From Oscillospiraceae bacterium (GTDB lineage Bacteria; Bacillota; Clostridia; Oscillospirales; SIG627), in the NCBI GenBank assembly GCA_015065265.1, contig SVQQ01000012.1:1-51520 (forward strand): a stretch of DNA of 51,520 nucleotides. The letters are read 5' to 3'. The stretch's first letter is position 1; each line of letters begins with the position of its first letter. Positions 8,094-17,244 of this stretch are shown here, piece after piece. The notes beneath the pieces were generated by a model that saw nothing but the letters and a program-made list of their open reading frames with translations, was not told where the DNA came from and did no database searches. Position numbers and translations under genes: made by a program.

Positions 8094-9035
8094 ATGAAAG
8101 AACAAGAAATTATTTTATCACAAATATCTGCAATATATGATATCTCTCCCTTCGTAAAATATGAAGATGGACAAATGAAGATGATTCTTAAATGTTGTGG
8201 TTTGGGAGAATATTATGATAAATATTCCGAATATCTCGAACCTCACTATTACAATAGCGGTTATCAAAATAAAAATCCTTCTTATAGAATCTTTCTGGGG
8301 TTAGATAATATTTTTTCTGATTTAATGAATGATAATTGCCAAGAAAAGATTATAGCCTTATTAACTGAACTTGGAAACAATATCGGCCCATCTGTAATAG
8401 CTAATGAGGAACTATACAAAGACTCTTTTATTAAATTGAATAACCTATATAATCTTTTGGGCCTTAAAATTGAAGTCATTGACATAGATATATATGGATA
8501 CAAAATTAATGTGGTTGCGCACACTTGCCAATCTGAAAGATTAGCAGATGATTTCGGCATGGAAAAATGGCTTAAAAATTATTATCCTGCTGTATATGCA
8601 ATTTATAAAAGTGCACTAGAATCATTTGCTCTTGGTAATATTGTGGCGGCTGTTGAATCATGTCGCTCGGCTCTTACAGGAATATTTTCTCAATTCAAAG
8701 GAATTCCATTTAAAAATTCTAAATGGATTCTGGGGTTAGCTACTGAAACAGGAGATTTTACTGGAACAACCGCAGAAGATATATCCCTTATGCAGCCAAT
8801 AAAGGCAGCCATTGAGCAACATGGTAAAAAAGATATTTCAGATTTCTTTGGGGATAATCTAGAAGGTAGTTATAAAAAAACTAAAGCAATATACTCTATA
8901 TATTCAATGTTGTCAGATTATGGAACGCATAGTCAAGAAGGAACTCCGGAAACATTGAATAACGATGATGCTTTAATGATGATTAGAATGACTACAGATA
9001 TTCTAGTTTGGGTATATCAAAAAAACACAATCTAA
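8094..9035 (+). CDS. Uncharacterised protein, abortive-infection-like C-terminus
   Basis: A 313-residue soluble protein with a GAGG ribosome binding site about 10 bp upstream of its ATG. I do not recognise the N-terminal 170 residues. The C-terminal part has a helix with SALESFALGNIVAAVESC (about 180-200), and a final segment SDYGTHSQEGTP followed by a helix ending in WVYQK. This layout, a helical bundle then a G-x-H-S turn and a last helix, recalls the Abi_C/HEPN-like ends of abortive-infection proteins; the match is weak. It is the last gene of the island, has low-GC codon use with many ATA and AAA codons, and is flanked by terminators, so it is probably a stand-alone defence or cargo gene. 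Confidence 0.5.
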   Translation: MKEQEIILSQISAIYDISPFVKYEDGQMKMILKCCGLGEYYDKYSEYLEPHYYNSGYQNKNPSYRIFLGLDNIFSDLMNDNCQEKIIALLTELGNNIGPSVIANEELYKDSFIKLNNLYNLLGLKIEVIDIDIYGYKINVVAHTCQSERLADDFGMEKWLKNYYPAVYAIYKSALESFALGNIVAAVESCRSALTGIFSQFKGIPFKNSKWILGLATETGDFTGTTAEDISLMQPIKAAIEQHGKKDISDFFGDNLEGSYKKTKAIYSIYSMLSDYGTHSQEGTPETLNNDDALMMIRMTTDILVWVYQKNTI

Positions 9036-9082
9036 TTTAATTAGGTTTTATCCTTAAGAAACATAAAATTTAGATATGATGA

Positions 9083-9109
9083 AAGCGCCGTGCGGATTGC
9101 ACGGCGCTT
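9083..9109 (+). terminator. Terminator after the island's last gene
   Basis: A perfect 11-bp stem (9083-9093 with 9099-9109) with a 5-nt loop and the tail AATCTTTTAG lies 48 bp after the 313-codon gene. Confidence 0.75.
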
Positions 9110-9160
9110 AATCTTTTAGTCTATCATAGTGACTTTTCTCTGCAAATTTCTTTGTGAAAA

Positions 9161-9190
9161 TTGGCGTAGTAGTTGGCGTAGTGGCGTGGT
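9161..9190. repeat. Short direct repeats at the island edge
   Basis: TTGGCGTAGT occurs at 9161-9170 and 9173-9182, followed by a related TGGCGTGGT at 9182-9190. They sit between the terminator of the last accessory gene and the 3' end of lysS. Direct repeats of this size can be recombinase arm or core sites, so this may mark the right end of the inserted island. Confidence 0.35.
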
Positions 9191-9212
9191 TTTTTAAGGT
9201 TATAAACCACCG

Positions 9213-9237
9213 AAAACCCGCATAACTACTGGGTTTC
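9213..9237 (-). terminator. Possible terminator of the rsmE-lysS operon
   Basis: AAAACCC (9213-9219) can pair with GGGTTT (9231-9236) just beyond the lysS stop. On the minus strand the hairpin ends in GGGTTTT and a second A/T-rich tract follows. The stem is short, so support is modest. Confidence 0.4.
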
Positions 9238-9248
9238 TTTGAACTGTA

Positions 9249-10748
9249 TTAGTCCAAAGGTTTCATCGTGGGGAAGAGGATAACGTCACGAATTGAATAA
9301 CTGTCTGTCAAAAGCATAACAAGTCTGTCGATACCAATTCCAAGACCGCCCGTTGGAGGAAGACCGTACTTCAAAGCATTGATGTAGTCTTCATCAACTT
9401 CCGCATTTTCACCCAAAGCACGTTTAGCATTTACCTGTTTTACAAATCTTTCCTTCTGGTCAATGGGGTCATTAAGTTCAGAGAAGGCATTACCCATTTC
9501 ACGACAGTAAATAAAGAACTCAAAACGTTCGGTAAAGGCAGGTTCAGAGGGCTTTCTCTTCGCAAGGGGAGAGATTTCAACGGGGTAATCGTAAATGAAG
9601 GTAGGCTGAATAAGTTTATCTTCAACGAAAGCATCAAAGAGTTCCGAGAGAACGTCACCCTTTGTAGCATTGTCCTCAACCTCTACGTGAAGAGCCTTTG
9701 CACAAGCCCTTGCATCTTCGTCACTCTTCCAGTCGTAGTAGTCGGCACCGCTATACTTCTTAACAGCCTCTGCCATAGTAAGTCTTTCCCAAGGAGACGC
9801 CATATTGATTTCAGTGCCCTGATAGGTTATAACGTCGCTACCGCAAATCTTCTTTGCAAGACCGCTGTAAAGTTCTTCAACAAGGTCCATCATTCCGTGA
9901 TAATCTGTATAAGCTTGATAAAGTTCAATTGTAGTAAATTCAGGGTTGTGCTTAATATCCATACCTTCGTTTCTGAATATTCTGCCAACCTCATAAACCT
10001 TGTCAAAACCGCCGACAATAAGTCTCTTGAGGTGAAGTTCGGTTTCAATACGAAGGTACATATCAATATCAAGAGCATTGTGATGAGTCTTGAAAGGACG
10101 TGCATTTGCACCGATTTCAAGAGTCTGAAGAACAGGAGTTTCAACCTCAAGGAAACCTTTATCGTCAAGGAAAGCACGAATTTCTTTGAGAATTTTACTT
10201 CTCTTGAGGAAGGTCTCTCTTACGTCAGGATTTACAATAAGGTCAAGATATCTCTGACGGTATCTTGTCTCTTGGTCTTTAAGTCCGTGCCACTTTTCAG
10301 GAAGGGGGAGAAGTGACTTTGAAAGAAGAGTAAGAGTCTTTGTGTGAATTGAAATTTCACCTCTTCTTGTCTTGAAAACAGTACCTGTGATACCGATAAT
10401 ATCACCGATATCCCACTTTTTGTAGTTTTCAAAAACTTCTTCACCAACGTCATCAATTTTGATGTACGCCTGAATTCTTCCCTTAGTATCTCTTATATCA
10501 ATGAAATTTGCCTTACCCATATCACGTCTGCTCATAAGACGTCCTGCAATAGAAACGTCTTTACCCTCAAGGGTCTCGAAGTTTTCCACAATGTCAGCCG
10601 AATAAGCGTCTACGTCATACTTTGTCAAAGTGTAGGGGTCAGCCCCTGCCTCTTTGAGAGAAGCGAGTTTTTCATGTCTTATACGTATAAGGTCGTTTAC
10701 GTTGACCTCTTCATTTTCAATATTAACGTTTGTTTCAATGTCTGTCAT
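9249..10748 (-). CDS. lysS: Lysyl-tRNA synthetase, class II
   Basis: A 499-residue enzyme that charges tRNA-Lys with lysine in the cytoplasm. An N-terminal OB-fold anticodon-binding domain (about 55-150, with [17 protein letters not shown]) precedes a class II catalytic core. Motif 1/2 features are [23 protein letters not shown] and [15 protein letters not shown] (near 265-280), and motif 3 is [12 protein letters not shown] near the C-terminus. I prefer the ATG at 10748, which has AAGGTG upstream; a frame-extending GTG at 10757 lies inside that ribosome binding site. It is the last gene of a nine-gene leftward operon, 14-24 bp after greA, a greA-lysS order seen in many Bacillota. Confidence 0.97.
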   Translation of the reverse strand: MTDIETNVNIENEEVNVNDLIRIRHEKLASLKEAGADPYTLTKYDVDAYSADIVENFETLEGKDVSIAGRLMSRRDMGKANFIDIRDTKGRIQAYIKIDDVGEEVFENYKKWDIGDIIGITGTVFKTRRGEISIHTKTLTLLSKSLLPLPEKWHGLKDQETRYRQRYLDLIVNPDVRETFLKRSKILKEIRAFLDDKGFLEVETPVLQTLEIGANARPFKTHHNALDIDMYLRIETELHLKRLIVGGFDKVYEVGRIFRNEGMDIKHNPEFTTIELYQAYTDYHGMMDLVEELYSGLAKKICGSDVITYQGTEINMASPWERLTMAEAVKKYSGADYYDWKSDEDARACAKALHVEVEDNATKGDVLSELFDAFVEDKLIQPTFIYDYPVEISPLAKRKPSEPAFTERFEFFIYCREMGNAFSELNDPIDQKERFVKQVNAKRALGENAEVDEDYINALKYGLPPTGGLGIGIDRLVMLLTDSYSIRDVILFPTMKPLD

Positions 10749-10771
10749 TTTCGTCACCTTTTGTTCTTATA

Positions 10772-11236
10772 TTATTCGTGTGAAACCGACATGATTTTGA
10801 GAGCACGTACACCGCTGGGGGTGGTAAATTCAACAGTGTCTCCCGCTTTCTTGCCGAAAAGAGCCGCACCGATAGGGGACTCGTTACTGATTCTGTTTTC
10901 AAGGAAGTTGGCCTCTGCCGCACCTACGATAGTGTACTGCGCAGTTTTCTTGCTTTCATCTACTACCACAACAACGGAACCGAATCCAATTGTCGCAGTC
11001 TTTGTATTTTCAACAACTTCAACGTTTTTAAGAATTTCTTCAAGTTCAAGAATTCTACCTTCTACTTTTGCCTGTTCGTTTTTAGCTTCATCGTATTCAC
11101 TATTTTCCGAAAGGTCACCGAAAGCACGTGCTTTTTTTAGGTCGTCTCCAACCTTAACACGTGTGACGGTCTTTAACTCGTTAAGTTCGTCTTGAAGTTT
11201 CTTAAGTCCTTCTTTGGTAACAATGGTCTTTTTCAT
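10772..11236 (-). CDS. greA: Transcription elongation factor GreA
   Basis: A 154-residue protein, close to the usual 158. The N-terminal coiled coil (residues 1-75) includes KKLQDELNELK and the acidic tip region DLSENSEYDEAK that enters the RNA polymerase secondary channel to rescue backtracked complexes. The C-terminal FKBP-like domain ends with NESPIGAALFGKKAGDTVEF. It lies between the S41 protease gene and lysS, with an AGGAGAT ribosome binding site before its ATG. Confidence 0.97.
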   Translation of the reverse strand: MKKTIVTKEGLKKLQDELNELKTVTRVKVGDDLKKARAFGDLSENSEYDEAKNEQAKVEGRILELEEILKNVEVVENTKTATIGFGSVVVVVDESKKTAQYTIVGAAEANFLENRISNESPIGAALFGKKAGDTVEFTTPSGVRALKIMSVSHE

Positions 11237-11262
11237 ATTTGTATCTCCTGTAAAACTGTTAA

Positions 11263-12483
11263 TTATTTTCCTGAACTCTCAAGATATTTTATAGCCGCCG
11301 CAAGTTGATTATCTCGCTCTTCTTCAATGAGGTACATATTTTCCATTTCCCCAATGTCAAGGTCGATATCATAATTTTCACTTGGCTTAATACCAACTCC
11401 GTCATAACTTTCGTTTGAGGGTGGCAGATAATACTGAACAGAGAACTTCACAGCGCTTCCGTCAGAAAGAGGGAAGGTGCGTTGAACAGTGCCCTTTCCG
11501 TAAGTGGTTTTTCCTACGAATATAGCCTTTTCATAATCAAGGAGCGCCGCGGTAAATAGTTCCGCCGCACTTGCCGTGCCCTCATTTGCAAGTATGGCCA
11601 TCGGCATATCCAGTTCATTTTTATCAGACGTATCCGTATGGGTGTTACCGCTATTATCTTTTGTAGTAATTATTGGCCCTTCGGGCAAAAGATAATCAAG
11701 TATGCTAACAATAGACTCATACTCACCGCCGGGATTATTTCTCACGTCGAATATCAGTTTTTTAGCACCTTGCTTTTTAAGGTCTTCAACCGCATTCTTA
11801 AACTGTGAAACCGTGGCAGTACCGAATTGATATATTCTTATATACCCGATTTCTTTGTTTGCGTCTGTTAATTTGTAGGACACGAGTTGAGACTCAAAAT
11901 GCTTTCGCGTAACCTTGAACTCTACAACTCTGTTACCTCGAAGCACTTCAAAGGTAAGTACTGTCCCTGACTCACCCAGCATTCTGTCAATAGCCTCGTC
12001 GTATCCAAGTTCACTGTAAAGAACGCCGTCTACCGAATAGACGATATCGCCTTCTTTAACTCCTGCCTCTTTGGCAGGGGAGTTATCCATAACTTCAAAT
12101 ATTACAAGACGTTCAGTAGTCTTGTCTTCCAGAAGTTGAAGGGCAACTCTAATACCGATTCCCGTCTGATTCCCTTGCAAAGAGTCAATATACTCTTCAA
12201 AAGCGTCCGCATTATAATAATCTGCATGAATATCACCTATACCGAACAAATAACCGTAAACTAAGGAGGATGTCAGATATTCTTCGTCAATGTCTTTTAC
12301 GTAATATTCATTCACAAGGGCAGTGATTTCCGAAAGTTTTGGATTATCCAAAGGCTTTACGGTATGAGAATCTAAAATTTTATTGTATTTAACCTCGTCA
12401 TATACCGTCACTATCTGAAATGTTAATAGCGCTGCAATAAGCACCAGAACGATACATGCACTAAAAGGGATTTTTCTGTTCAT
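11263..12483 (-). CDS. S41-family C-terminal processing peptidase
   Basis: A 406-residue exported serine protease. An N-terminal uncleaved signal anchor (residues about 5-25) precedes a helical region, a PDZ domain (near 95-185, with DNSPAKEAGVKEGDIVYSVDG), and the S41 catalytic domain. The catalytic Ser lies in NEGTASAAELF and the Lys in GKTTYGKGTVQ, both conserved. It follows the M23 hydrolase gene by 17 bp. CtpA/CtpB-type proteases often regulate wall hydrolases or sporulation signals, and this neighbour is an obvious possible substrate, which is an inference. Confidence 0.93.
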   Translation of the reverse strand: MNRKIPFSACIVLVLIAALLTFQIVTVYDEVKYNKILDSHTVKPLDNPKLSEITALVNEYYVKDIDEEYLTSSLVYGYLFGIGDIHADYYNADAFEEYIDSLQGNQTGIGIRVALQLLEDKTTERLVIFEVMDNSPAKEAGVKEGDIVYSVDGVLYSELGYDEAIDRMLGESGTVLTFEVLRGNRVVEFKVTRKHFESQLVSYKLTDANKEIGYIRIYQFGTATVSQFKNAVEDLKKQGAKKLIFDVRNNPGGEYESIVSILDYLLPEGPIITTKDNSGNTHTDTSDKNELDMPMAILANEGTASAAELFTAALLDYEKAIFVGKTTYGKGTVQRTFPLSDGSAVKFSVQYYLPPSNESYDGVGIKPSENYDIDLDIGEMENMYLIEEERDNQLAAAIKYLESSGK

Positions 12484-12500
12484 TTGTTAATTGCCTCTCT

Positions 12501-13706
12501 TCAGGGTTCGGATATGTAATTCATAGGGTCAACGTGAACACCGTCTTTAAGAACTGAAAAGTGCAAGTGATTTCCCGTGGAATCTCCCGTACTGCCGACT
12601 TCGGCAATCTTTTGCCCCTTTTCTACTTTGTCACCTTTATTTACAAGTAACTTAGAACAGTGAGCGTACAACGTTGTAATTCCGCCACCGTGGTCGATAG
12701 TTATGTAAAGACCGTAACTTGGTGAATTTCTATGAATTATTACCGTACCGCTGTTACTTGCATAGATGGGAGTACCTCTTGCCGCCGCAAAGTCAACGCC
12801 TTTGTGGAAGTCGGTCTTACGTCCGTTACTCCATACACGCCAACCAAAGCCGCCGGTATTCCAATAAGTTGCATCATATGCAAGAGGGAAACGGAATCCG
12901 TCACCGGTATAGTCCTTCTGCTCCTGCAATTTAATCTGGGCAAGAAGTTCCTTGATTTCCTTTTCAATAGAGTCCATTTCAGCCGACTTTGCTTCATATT
13001 GCTTTTGATAATAAGCCTCGTCGTCTTTGTACTTTTTAAGATAATCAAGAGACTCTTGTATTTTTTCGTTTAACGAAATTTTATCTGCTTCAAGAGTCTT
13101 AATAGACTCGGCACTTTTTTCTTGTGCCTGGGTCAGTTCTGTCTTTAATAAAGACAGTTCAATTCTGTCGTTTGTAAGTCTCTCTATAAGTTCTCTGTCA
13201 TACTCGAAAAGAGCATTTGCAACTTCCACTCTTGTCAAAAGGTCTGCAAAATCAGAAGAGCCCAGAATATAGGAAATAATATTTGAATTTCCGCTTTCAT
13301 GTTGAAGAACAAGGCGTTCTTTTATTATGTTAAGAGAGTTTTCAATATCACTGTCTTTTCCGTTTATAAGAGCCTCTTTTTCTTCAATTTGAAGTGTATA
13401 TTCTTCAACGAGTTTTTCAAGAGTCTCTATTTTTGTTTCTGTAAGAGTAATTTCCTGGTCAAGTTGATTTTTGATATAAAGTTGATTTGACTGATTCTGT
13501 TTAGCACTTGCAATATTTTTCTTAATTGCCGCAAGGGAATTTTCAATACTTCCAAGGTCACTTTCCAGATTTTTTACAGTCTTTTTGTTTTCAGAAAGAG
13601 TAGCCGCATTTGTTTCTATATTGTATTTATCCGAGGTGAAGAAAACTGTCGTAAAAGAGACAACAGCCATCAAGAAGACAAGAGCAATCCTTTTTTTGTT
13701 CATCAT
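12501..13706 (-). CDS. EnvC/CwlO-like coiled-coil M23 wall hydrolase
   Basis: A 401-residue secreted protein: signal peptide 1-30, a long coiled coil at about 35-255 rich in Leu, Glu and Lys, then a LytM/M23 peptidase domain at about 285-395. The zinc ligands look intact: H301 and D305 in HKGVDFA, and the HLH motif at about 380-382. Unlike E. coli EnvC, whose LytM domain is inactive, this enzyme should itself cleave peptidoglycan cross-links. The gene directly follows ftsEX, matching the known scheme in which FtsEX drives an extracellular coiled-coil hydrolase. A tandem ATGATG start follows AAAGAGG. Confidence 0.93.
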   Translation of the reverse strand: MMNKKRIALVFLMAVVSFTTVFFTSDKYNIETNAATLSENKKTVKNLESDLGSIENSLAAIKKNIASAKQNQSNQLYIKNQLDQEITLTETKIETLEKLVEEYTLQIEEKEALINGKDSDIENSLNIIKERLVLQHESGNSNIISYILGSSDFADLLTRVEVANALFEYDRELIERLTNDRIELSLLKTELTQAQEKSAESIKTLEADKISLNEKIQESLDYLKKYKDDEAYYQKQYEAKSAEMDSIEKEIKELLAQIKLQEQKDYTGDGFRFPLAYDATYWNTGGFGWRVWSNGRKTDFHKGVDFAAARGTPIYASNSGTVIIHRNSPSYGLYITIDHGGGITTLYAHCSKLLVNKGDKVEKGQKIAEVGSTGDSTGNHLHFSVLKDGVHVDPMNYISEP

Positions 13707-13723
13707 TTACCTCTTTGTTCGTC

Positions 13724-14626
13724 CTATGAGTTTTCCTGATTGTACTTTTTAAGTGAAATTATACTTCCTGCAAATCCCGTTGCAATACCTATGGCAACAA
13801 ATCCAAGAATTGTAACGTAAGCAACGTCCGAGAAGGGAAGTATGCTGATAATTTCATACTGGTCGATAAGTTCAAGCATAAGATACTTGTATATCAGATA
13901 CTGAACGCCGAAAGCCGATGCTGCCGAAATAATACCGATAACCAGCCCTTCAATAAGGAAAGGTCTGGAAATAAATGTAGAAGTAGCACCTATATAACGC
14001 ATCAGTGCAATTTCGTCACGTCTTGCATAAACTGAAAGTTTAATAGTGTTTATAATTACAAAGAGTGAAACTGCAAGGAGTAACAACATAAGCCAGGTGA
14101 ATATAATTGCAACAACGTTCTTTAAGTTTTGTATCTGGTCCACCACTTCCATGTTAACGTTCAACTTAGATATATGTTCAATATTTCTTTCAATATTGAG
14201 TTTTACCGTTTCAACGTCGGCATCGGGGGCATATGTAATTATATAAGAGTCTTTTAAAGGGTTATCGTTTTTGTAGGTCTCAAAGAGGAATTCTGACTCT
14301 TCATACTGTTCAACCTGTTCTTGAAGTGCCACATCCTTGTGCTTGAATTCCACACTCTCAATATCCTTGATTTCAAGGAGTTTTTTACCTATTTCTTCAG
14401 TTTCGTATTCGTCGGCATCCCTGTCAACGAAAAGAACGATTTTATTAAAGCCGTCAATTTTATTGATGTTGTAGTTTATGTTCTTAATTACAACGTAAAA
14501 AGTTCCCATAATTACAAGAGAAGACAAAAGAACAAATATAGAAGATAAGGTCATAACCTTATTCTTAAACAGACCGTTTGTGGCAAGTTTGAGAGAATAA
14601 GCAATCTTAGGAGATTTAAACTTCAT
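13724..14626 (-). CDS. ftsX: Cell-division ABC transporter permease FtsX
   Basis: A 300-residue membrane protein with the FtsX layout: cytoplasmic N-terminus, TM1 near 23-45, a roughly 120-residue extracellular domain, then three more TM segments after residue 165. I place the start at ATG 14626, 8 bp after GGAGG; the in-frame GTG at 14635 falls next to that ribosome binding site. It overlaps ftsE by 11 bp. FtsX transmits ATP hydrolysis by FtsE to a periplasmic or wall-space hydrolase, here most likely the M23 protein encoded next. Confidence 0.95.
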   Translation of the reverse strand: MKFKSPKIAYSLKLATNGLFKNKVMTLSSIFVLLSSLVIMGTFYVVIKNINYNINKIDGFNKIVLFVDRDADEYETEEIGKKLLEIKDIESVEFKHKDVALQEQVEQYEESEFLFETYKNDNPLKDSYIITYAPDADVETVKLNIERNIEHISKLNVNMEVVDQIQNLKNVVAIIFTWLMLLLLAVSLFVIINTIKLSVYARRDEIALMRYIGATSTFISRPFLIEGLVIGIISAASAFGVQYLIYKYLMLELIDQYEIISILPFSDVAYVTILGFVAIGIATGFAGSIISLKKYNQENS

Positions 14627-15302
14627 CGCTTTCACCTCCTAATCTGTGGTCGTCGGCAATAATGCCATCGCTTATGGTAATAACTCTCTTCTTGTAATAC
14701 TGAACCATTTTAATATCGTGAGTAATTACAATAACGGTTTTACCAAGGTCGTTTATTTTTTTAAGTAATTCCATCATTTCCACAGACATTACAGGGTCAC
14801 TGTTACTTGTGGGCTCGTCGGCAATTACGATTTGAGGATTATTTACAAGAGCACGGGCAAGAGCAACACGTCTCTGTTCACCGCCTGAGAGTTGCATAGG
14901 ATAGTGATGAGCCTGAGCTTCAAGATTTACAAGTTTTAAAAACTTATAAACCCTCTTTGATATAACTCTTGAAGGCTCACCGACAACGTGCATTGCAAAA
15001 GCAACGTTATCGAAAACAGTCATATTATTAAAAAGTCTGAAATCCTGAAAAACAAAGCCAAGAGTGCGTCTGAAAAAAGGCACCTTTTTCTCTTTGATTT
15101 TTGTAAGGTCATAACCGTTAATCTCGATTTTTCCGGAAGTCGGACGTTCCTCACGGAGTAAAAGTTTTGTAAGAGTAGTCTTACCCGCTCCGTTAGGACC
15201 CACTATAAACACAAATTCTCCATCGGCAATTTCAAGATTTAAGTTTCTCAAAGCCTGAGTTCCGTTGGGGTAAGTTTTATTTACGTTGGTAATTTTAATC
15301 AT
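14616..15302 (-). CDS. ftsE: Cell-division ATP-binding protein FtsE
   Basis: A 228-residue ABC ATPase. Walker A GPNGAGKTT is near residues 35-43, the Q-loop is FVFQDFRLF, the signature is LSGGEQRR, and Walker B is IVIADEPT followed by the H-loop IVITHD. FtsE pairs with FtsX to activate cell-wall hydrolysis during division or elongation. The overlap with ftsX and the adjacent coiled-coil hydrolase make the assignment firm over a generic ABC protein. Confidence 0.96.
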   Translation of the reverse strand: MIKITNVNKTYPNGTQALRNLNLEIADGEFVFIVGPNGAGKTTLTKLLLREERPTSGKIEINGYDLTKIKEKKVPFFRRTLGFVFQDFRLFNNMTVFDNVAFAMHVVGEPSRVISKRVYKFLKLVNLEAQAHHYPMQLSGGEQRRVALARALVNNPQIVIADEPTSNSDPVMSVEMMELLKKINDLGKTVIVITHDIKMVQYYKKRVITISDGIIADDHRLGGESDEV

Positions 15303-15350
15303 TTTTCATATCCTTATTCTTTGTTGGTGGTTTACTTCGGGAAGTGAGGA

Positions 15351-16436
15351 TTAAAACTTGCCCGATTTCGAAGATAAGTATTTCTTAACCATCAAGGCAA
15401 CCTTAAAGGTTATAGCGTGTTCAAACTCTCTTAAATCAAGACCTGTAAGTTTCTTGATTTTTTCAAGTCTGTACACAAGAGTGTTTCTGTGCACGAACAA
15501 TTTTCTTGAAGTTTCCGACACGTTAAGGTTGTTTTCAAAGAAAGCCTGAATAGTAATGAGCGTTTCACGGTCAAGGGCTTCAAAAGCACCTTTCTTGAAA
15601 ACTTCATTCAAGAACATTTCACAAAGGGTAGTGGGAAGTTGATAAATAAGACGTCCGATACCTAAGTTATCATAACTGATTACGTTCTTTTCGGTATCGA
15701 AAACCTTTCCTACTTCAATGGAAATCTGCGCCTCTTTGTAAGAACGCGCAAGGTCCTTAATAGACTCAACAACAGTACCGATACCTACAAAACTTTTAAG
15801 GTAAAACTCACTGTTTACAGTGTCCACAATATTCTTTGCAGTTTTTATAATTTCCTTTGTGTCATCGGAAGACTTTATTTCTCTGACAAGCACAACTTCA
15901 TTTTCACCAACACCGATAACGTAATCTTTATTCTTGTCGGGATAAAGATTTTGTATCACGTCAAGGGGAACACAGTCGTTCTTTCCTGAGAAACGGATAA
16001 GATATACGATTCTCGGAACGTTATTGTTAATGTGAAGTTCTTTTGACTTTATGTAAATATCACTTGGCAGAATATTGTCAAGAATTACGTTCTTTATAAA
16101 ACTTGCCTTGTCATATTTTTCGTCATACAAAGACTTGATATTAGTTAAAGAAATACACAAAATTGTTGCAAGGTTATCTGCAACCGCATCTGTTCCTTCA
16201 ACGAAAACCACGTACTCTATTTTTGAATGATTGTTTATTGGAGTGTAAGTGTACCCACCCGACTTGAAAGGCTCGTTTGTAAAAGTAAGTTCATCCTTTA
16301 CACCTTCAAGATTTTCTCCGATTCTTACAAGTTCACTACAAGCGATAATGCAACCGTTTTTATCAACGACACCTATTGTTCTGTCGATTACGTCCTTCAT
16401 CTGATGGACTATACTTTGAAAAAGTCTGTTAGACAT
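15351..16436 (-). CDS. CdaR/PucR-type transcriptional regulator
   Basis: A 361-residue regulator. The N-terminus (1-120) resembles the sugar-diacid-recognition domain of CdaR, with QMKDVIDRTIGVVDKNGCIIACSE. A middle GGDEF-like/CdaR region follows, and the C-terminus carries the PucR-type helix-turn-helix NNLNVSETSRKLFVHRNTLVYR (about 305-326). CdaR-family proteins usually respond to glycerate or glucarate-like acids. Placement inside the rsmE-lysS operon, 48 bp before ftsE and 14 bp after a membrane-protein gene, gives no hint of its targets; the ligand cannot be predicted here. Confidence 0.87.
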   Translation of the reverse strand: MSNRLFQSIVHQMKDVIDRTIGVVDKNGCIIACSELVRIGENLEGVKDELTFTNEPFKSGGYTYTPINNHSKIEYVVFVEGTDAVADNLATILCISLTNIKSLYDEKYDKASFIKNVILDNILPSDIYIKSKELHINNNVPRIVYLIRFSGKNDCVPLDVIQNLYPDKNKDYVIGVGENEVVLVREIKSSDDTKEIIKTAKNIVDTVNSEFYLKSFVGIGTVVESIKDLARSYKEAQISIEVGKVFDTEKNVISYDNLGIGRLIYQLPTTLCEMFLNEVFKKGAFEALDRETLITIQAFFENNLNVSETSRKLFVHRNTLVYRLEKIKKLTGLDLREFEHAITFKVALMVKKYLSSKSGKF

Positions 16437-16450
16437 TTTTACTTCCTCCG

Positions 16451-17230
16451 TTATTTGAGCATTTTAATCGCATAGAACAATGCGAAAACTATAGTTTCAA
16501 AAGCTATAATAATATCAAAAATTACGTAAGAGCCAATCTGGAAAAGTCCTAAAACCAAAAATACAATAAACTGTATAATTGACAAGAAGAGAGGGAGATA
16601 ATTTGTATCTTTATTAAGAAAACTGATTTTTATGAATTCCTTTCCACTCTTTTTGTAGATAAGGAGCATAAATCCAAGTGTAAGTGCAACTACAATGAAA
16701 AACACTCTTAAAACAACGTCCCACACTCTGCTGTCTACAGGGGAGAGCAGATGCATCATATAAATGATGAATGCCGCAAACGTGTTGAAAACAGTCAGCC
16801 CCAGATAAGCACCGGGGAACGAAACTGAAATGAAATATAAAAGGGAAACCAGAACTATAAAAATTATGGCAGGTACAAATCCCTTAAAAACGAAAACTGA
16901 AATGAGAAGAGAGACAAAAAGCAATACCGAGGCAATCGCTAATGTAAAAGCGGAAGAAAAGACGGTAAGCGTTTCATCAACACCCTTCTTTTTCATCATA
17001 AAGAAGCGAATTGATGCCACAATAAAAAGAATTAAAGGTACAACAGGGAAGAAAGGCGCTACTTTCAAATATAAGGGGAGACTTGCAATTGAGTCTGATG
17101 AGTCAAGCCAGTTCCTTACCGATAAAAGAGCAAAGACCGACACAAGCAAAAGAAGAAAAACGATAAGCATTCTGTTAGTAAGAGTGTCGTTTTTTCTCAC
17201 CTTGTAAGAATAAGATTGTTTTTTAGCCAT
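16451..17230 (-). CDS. Polytopic membrane protein, unknown function
   Basis: A 259-residue protein with a short basic N-terminus (KKQSYSYKVRK) and about seven hydrophobic helices, roughly at 20-40, 52-72, 85-112, 115-135, 140-160, 165-190 and 205-255. I recognise no conserved motif. It lies 14 bp after rsmE and 14 bp before the CdaR-like gene in the same operon. It could be a conserved clostridial integral membrane protein of unknown function. Confidence 0.75.
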   Translation of the reverse strand: MAKKQSYSYKVRKNDTLTNRMLIVFLLLLVSVFALLSVRNWLDSSDSIASLPLYLKVAPFFPVVPLILFIVASIRFFMMKKKGVDETLTVFSSAFTLAIASVLLFVSLLISVFVFKGFVPAIIFIVLVSLLYFISVSFPGAYLGLTVFNTFAAFIIYMMHLLSPVDSRVWDVVLRVFFIVVALTLGFMLLIYKKSGKEFIKISFLNKDTNYLPLFLSIIQFIVFLVLGLFQIGSYVIFDIIIAFETIVFALFYAIKMLK

Positions 17231-17244
17231 TTTGATGTACCTCT

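Noticed and set aside
9687..10316. 209-codon rightward frame across lysS
   Set aside because: Antisense to a well-conserved synthetase; the frame is Phe/Asn/Lys-rich chance coding.
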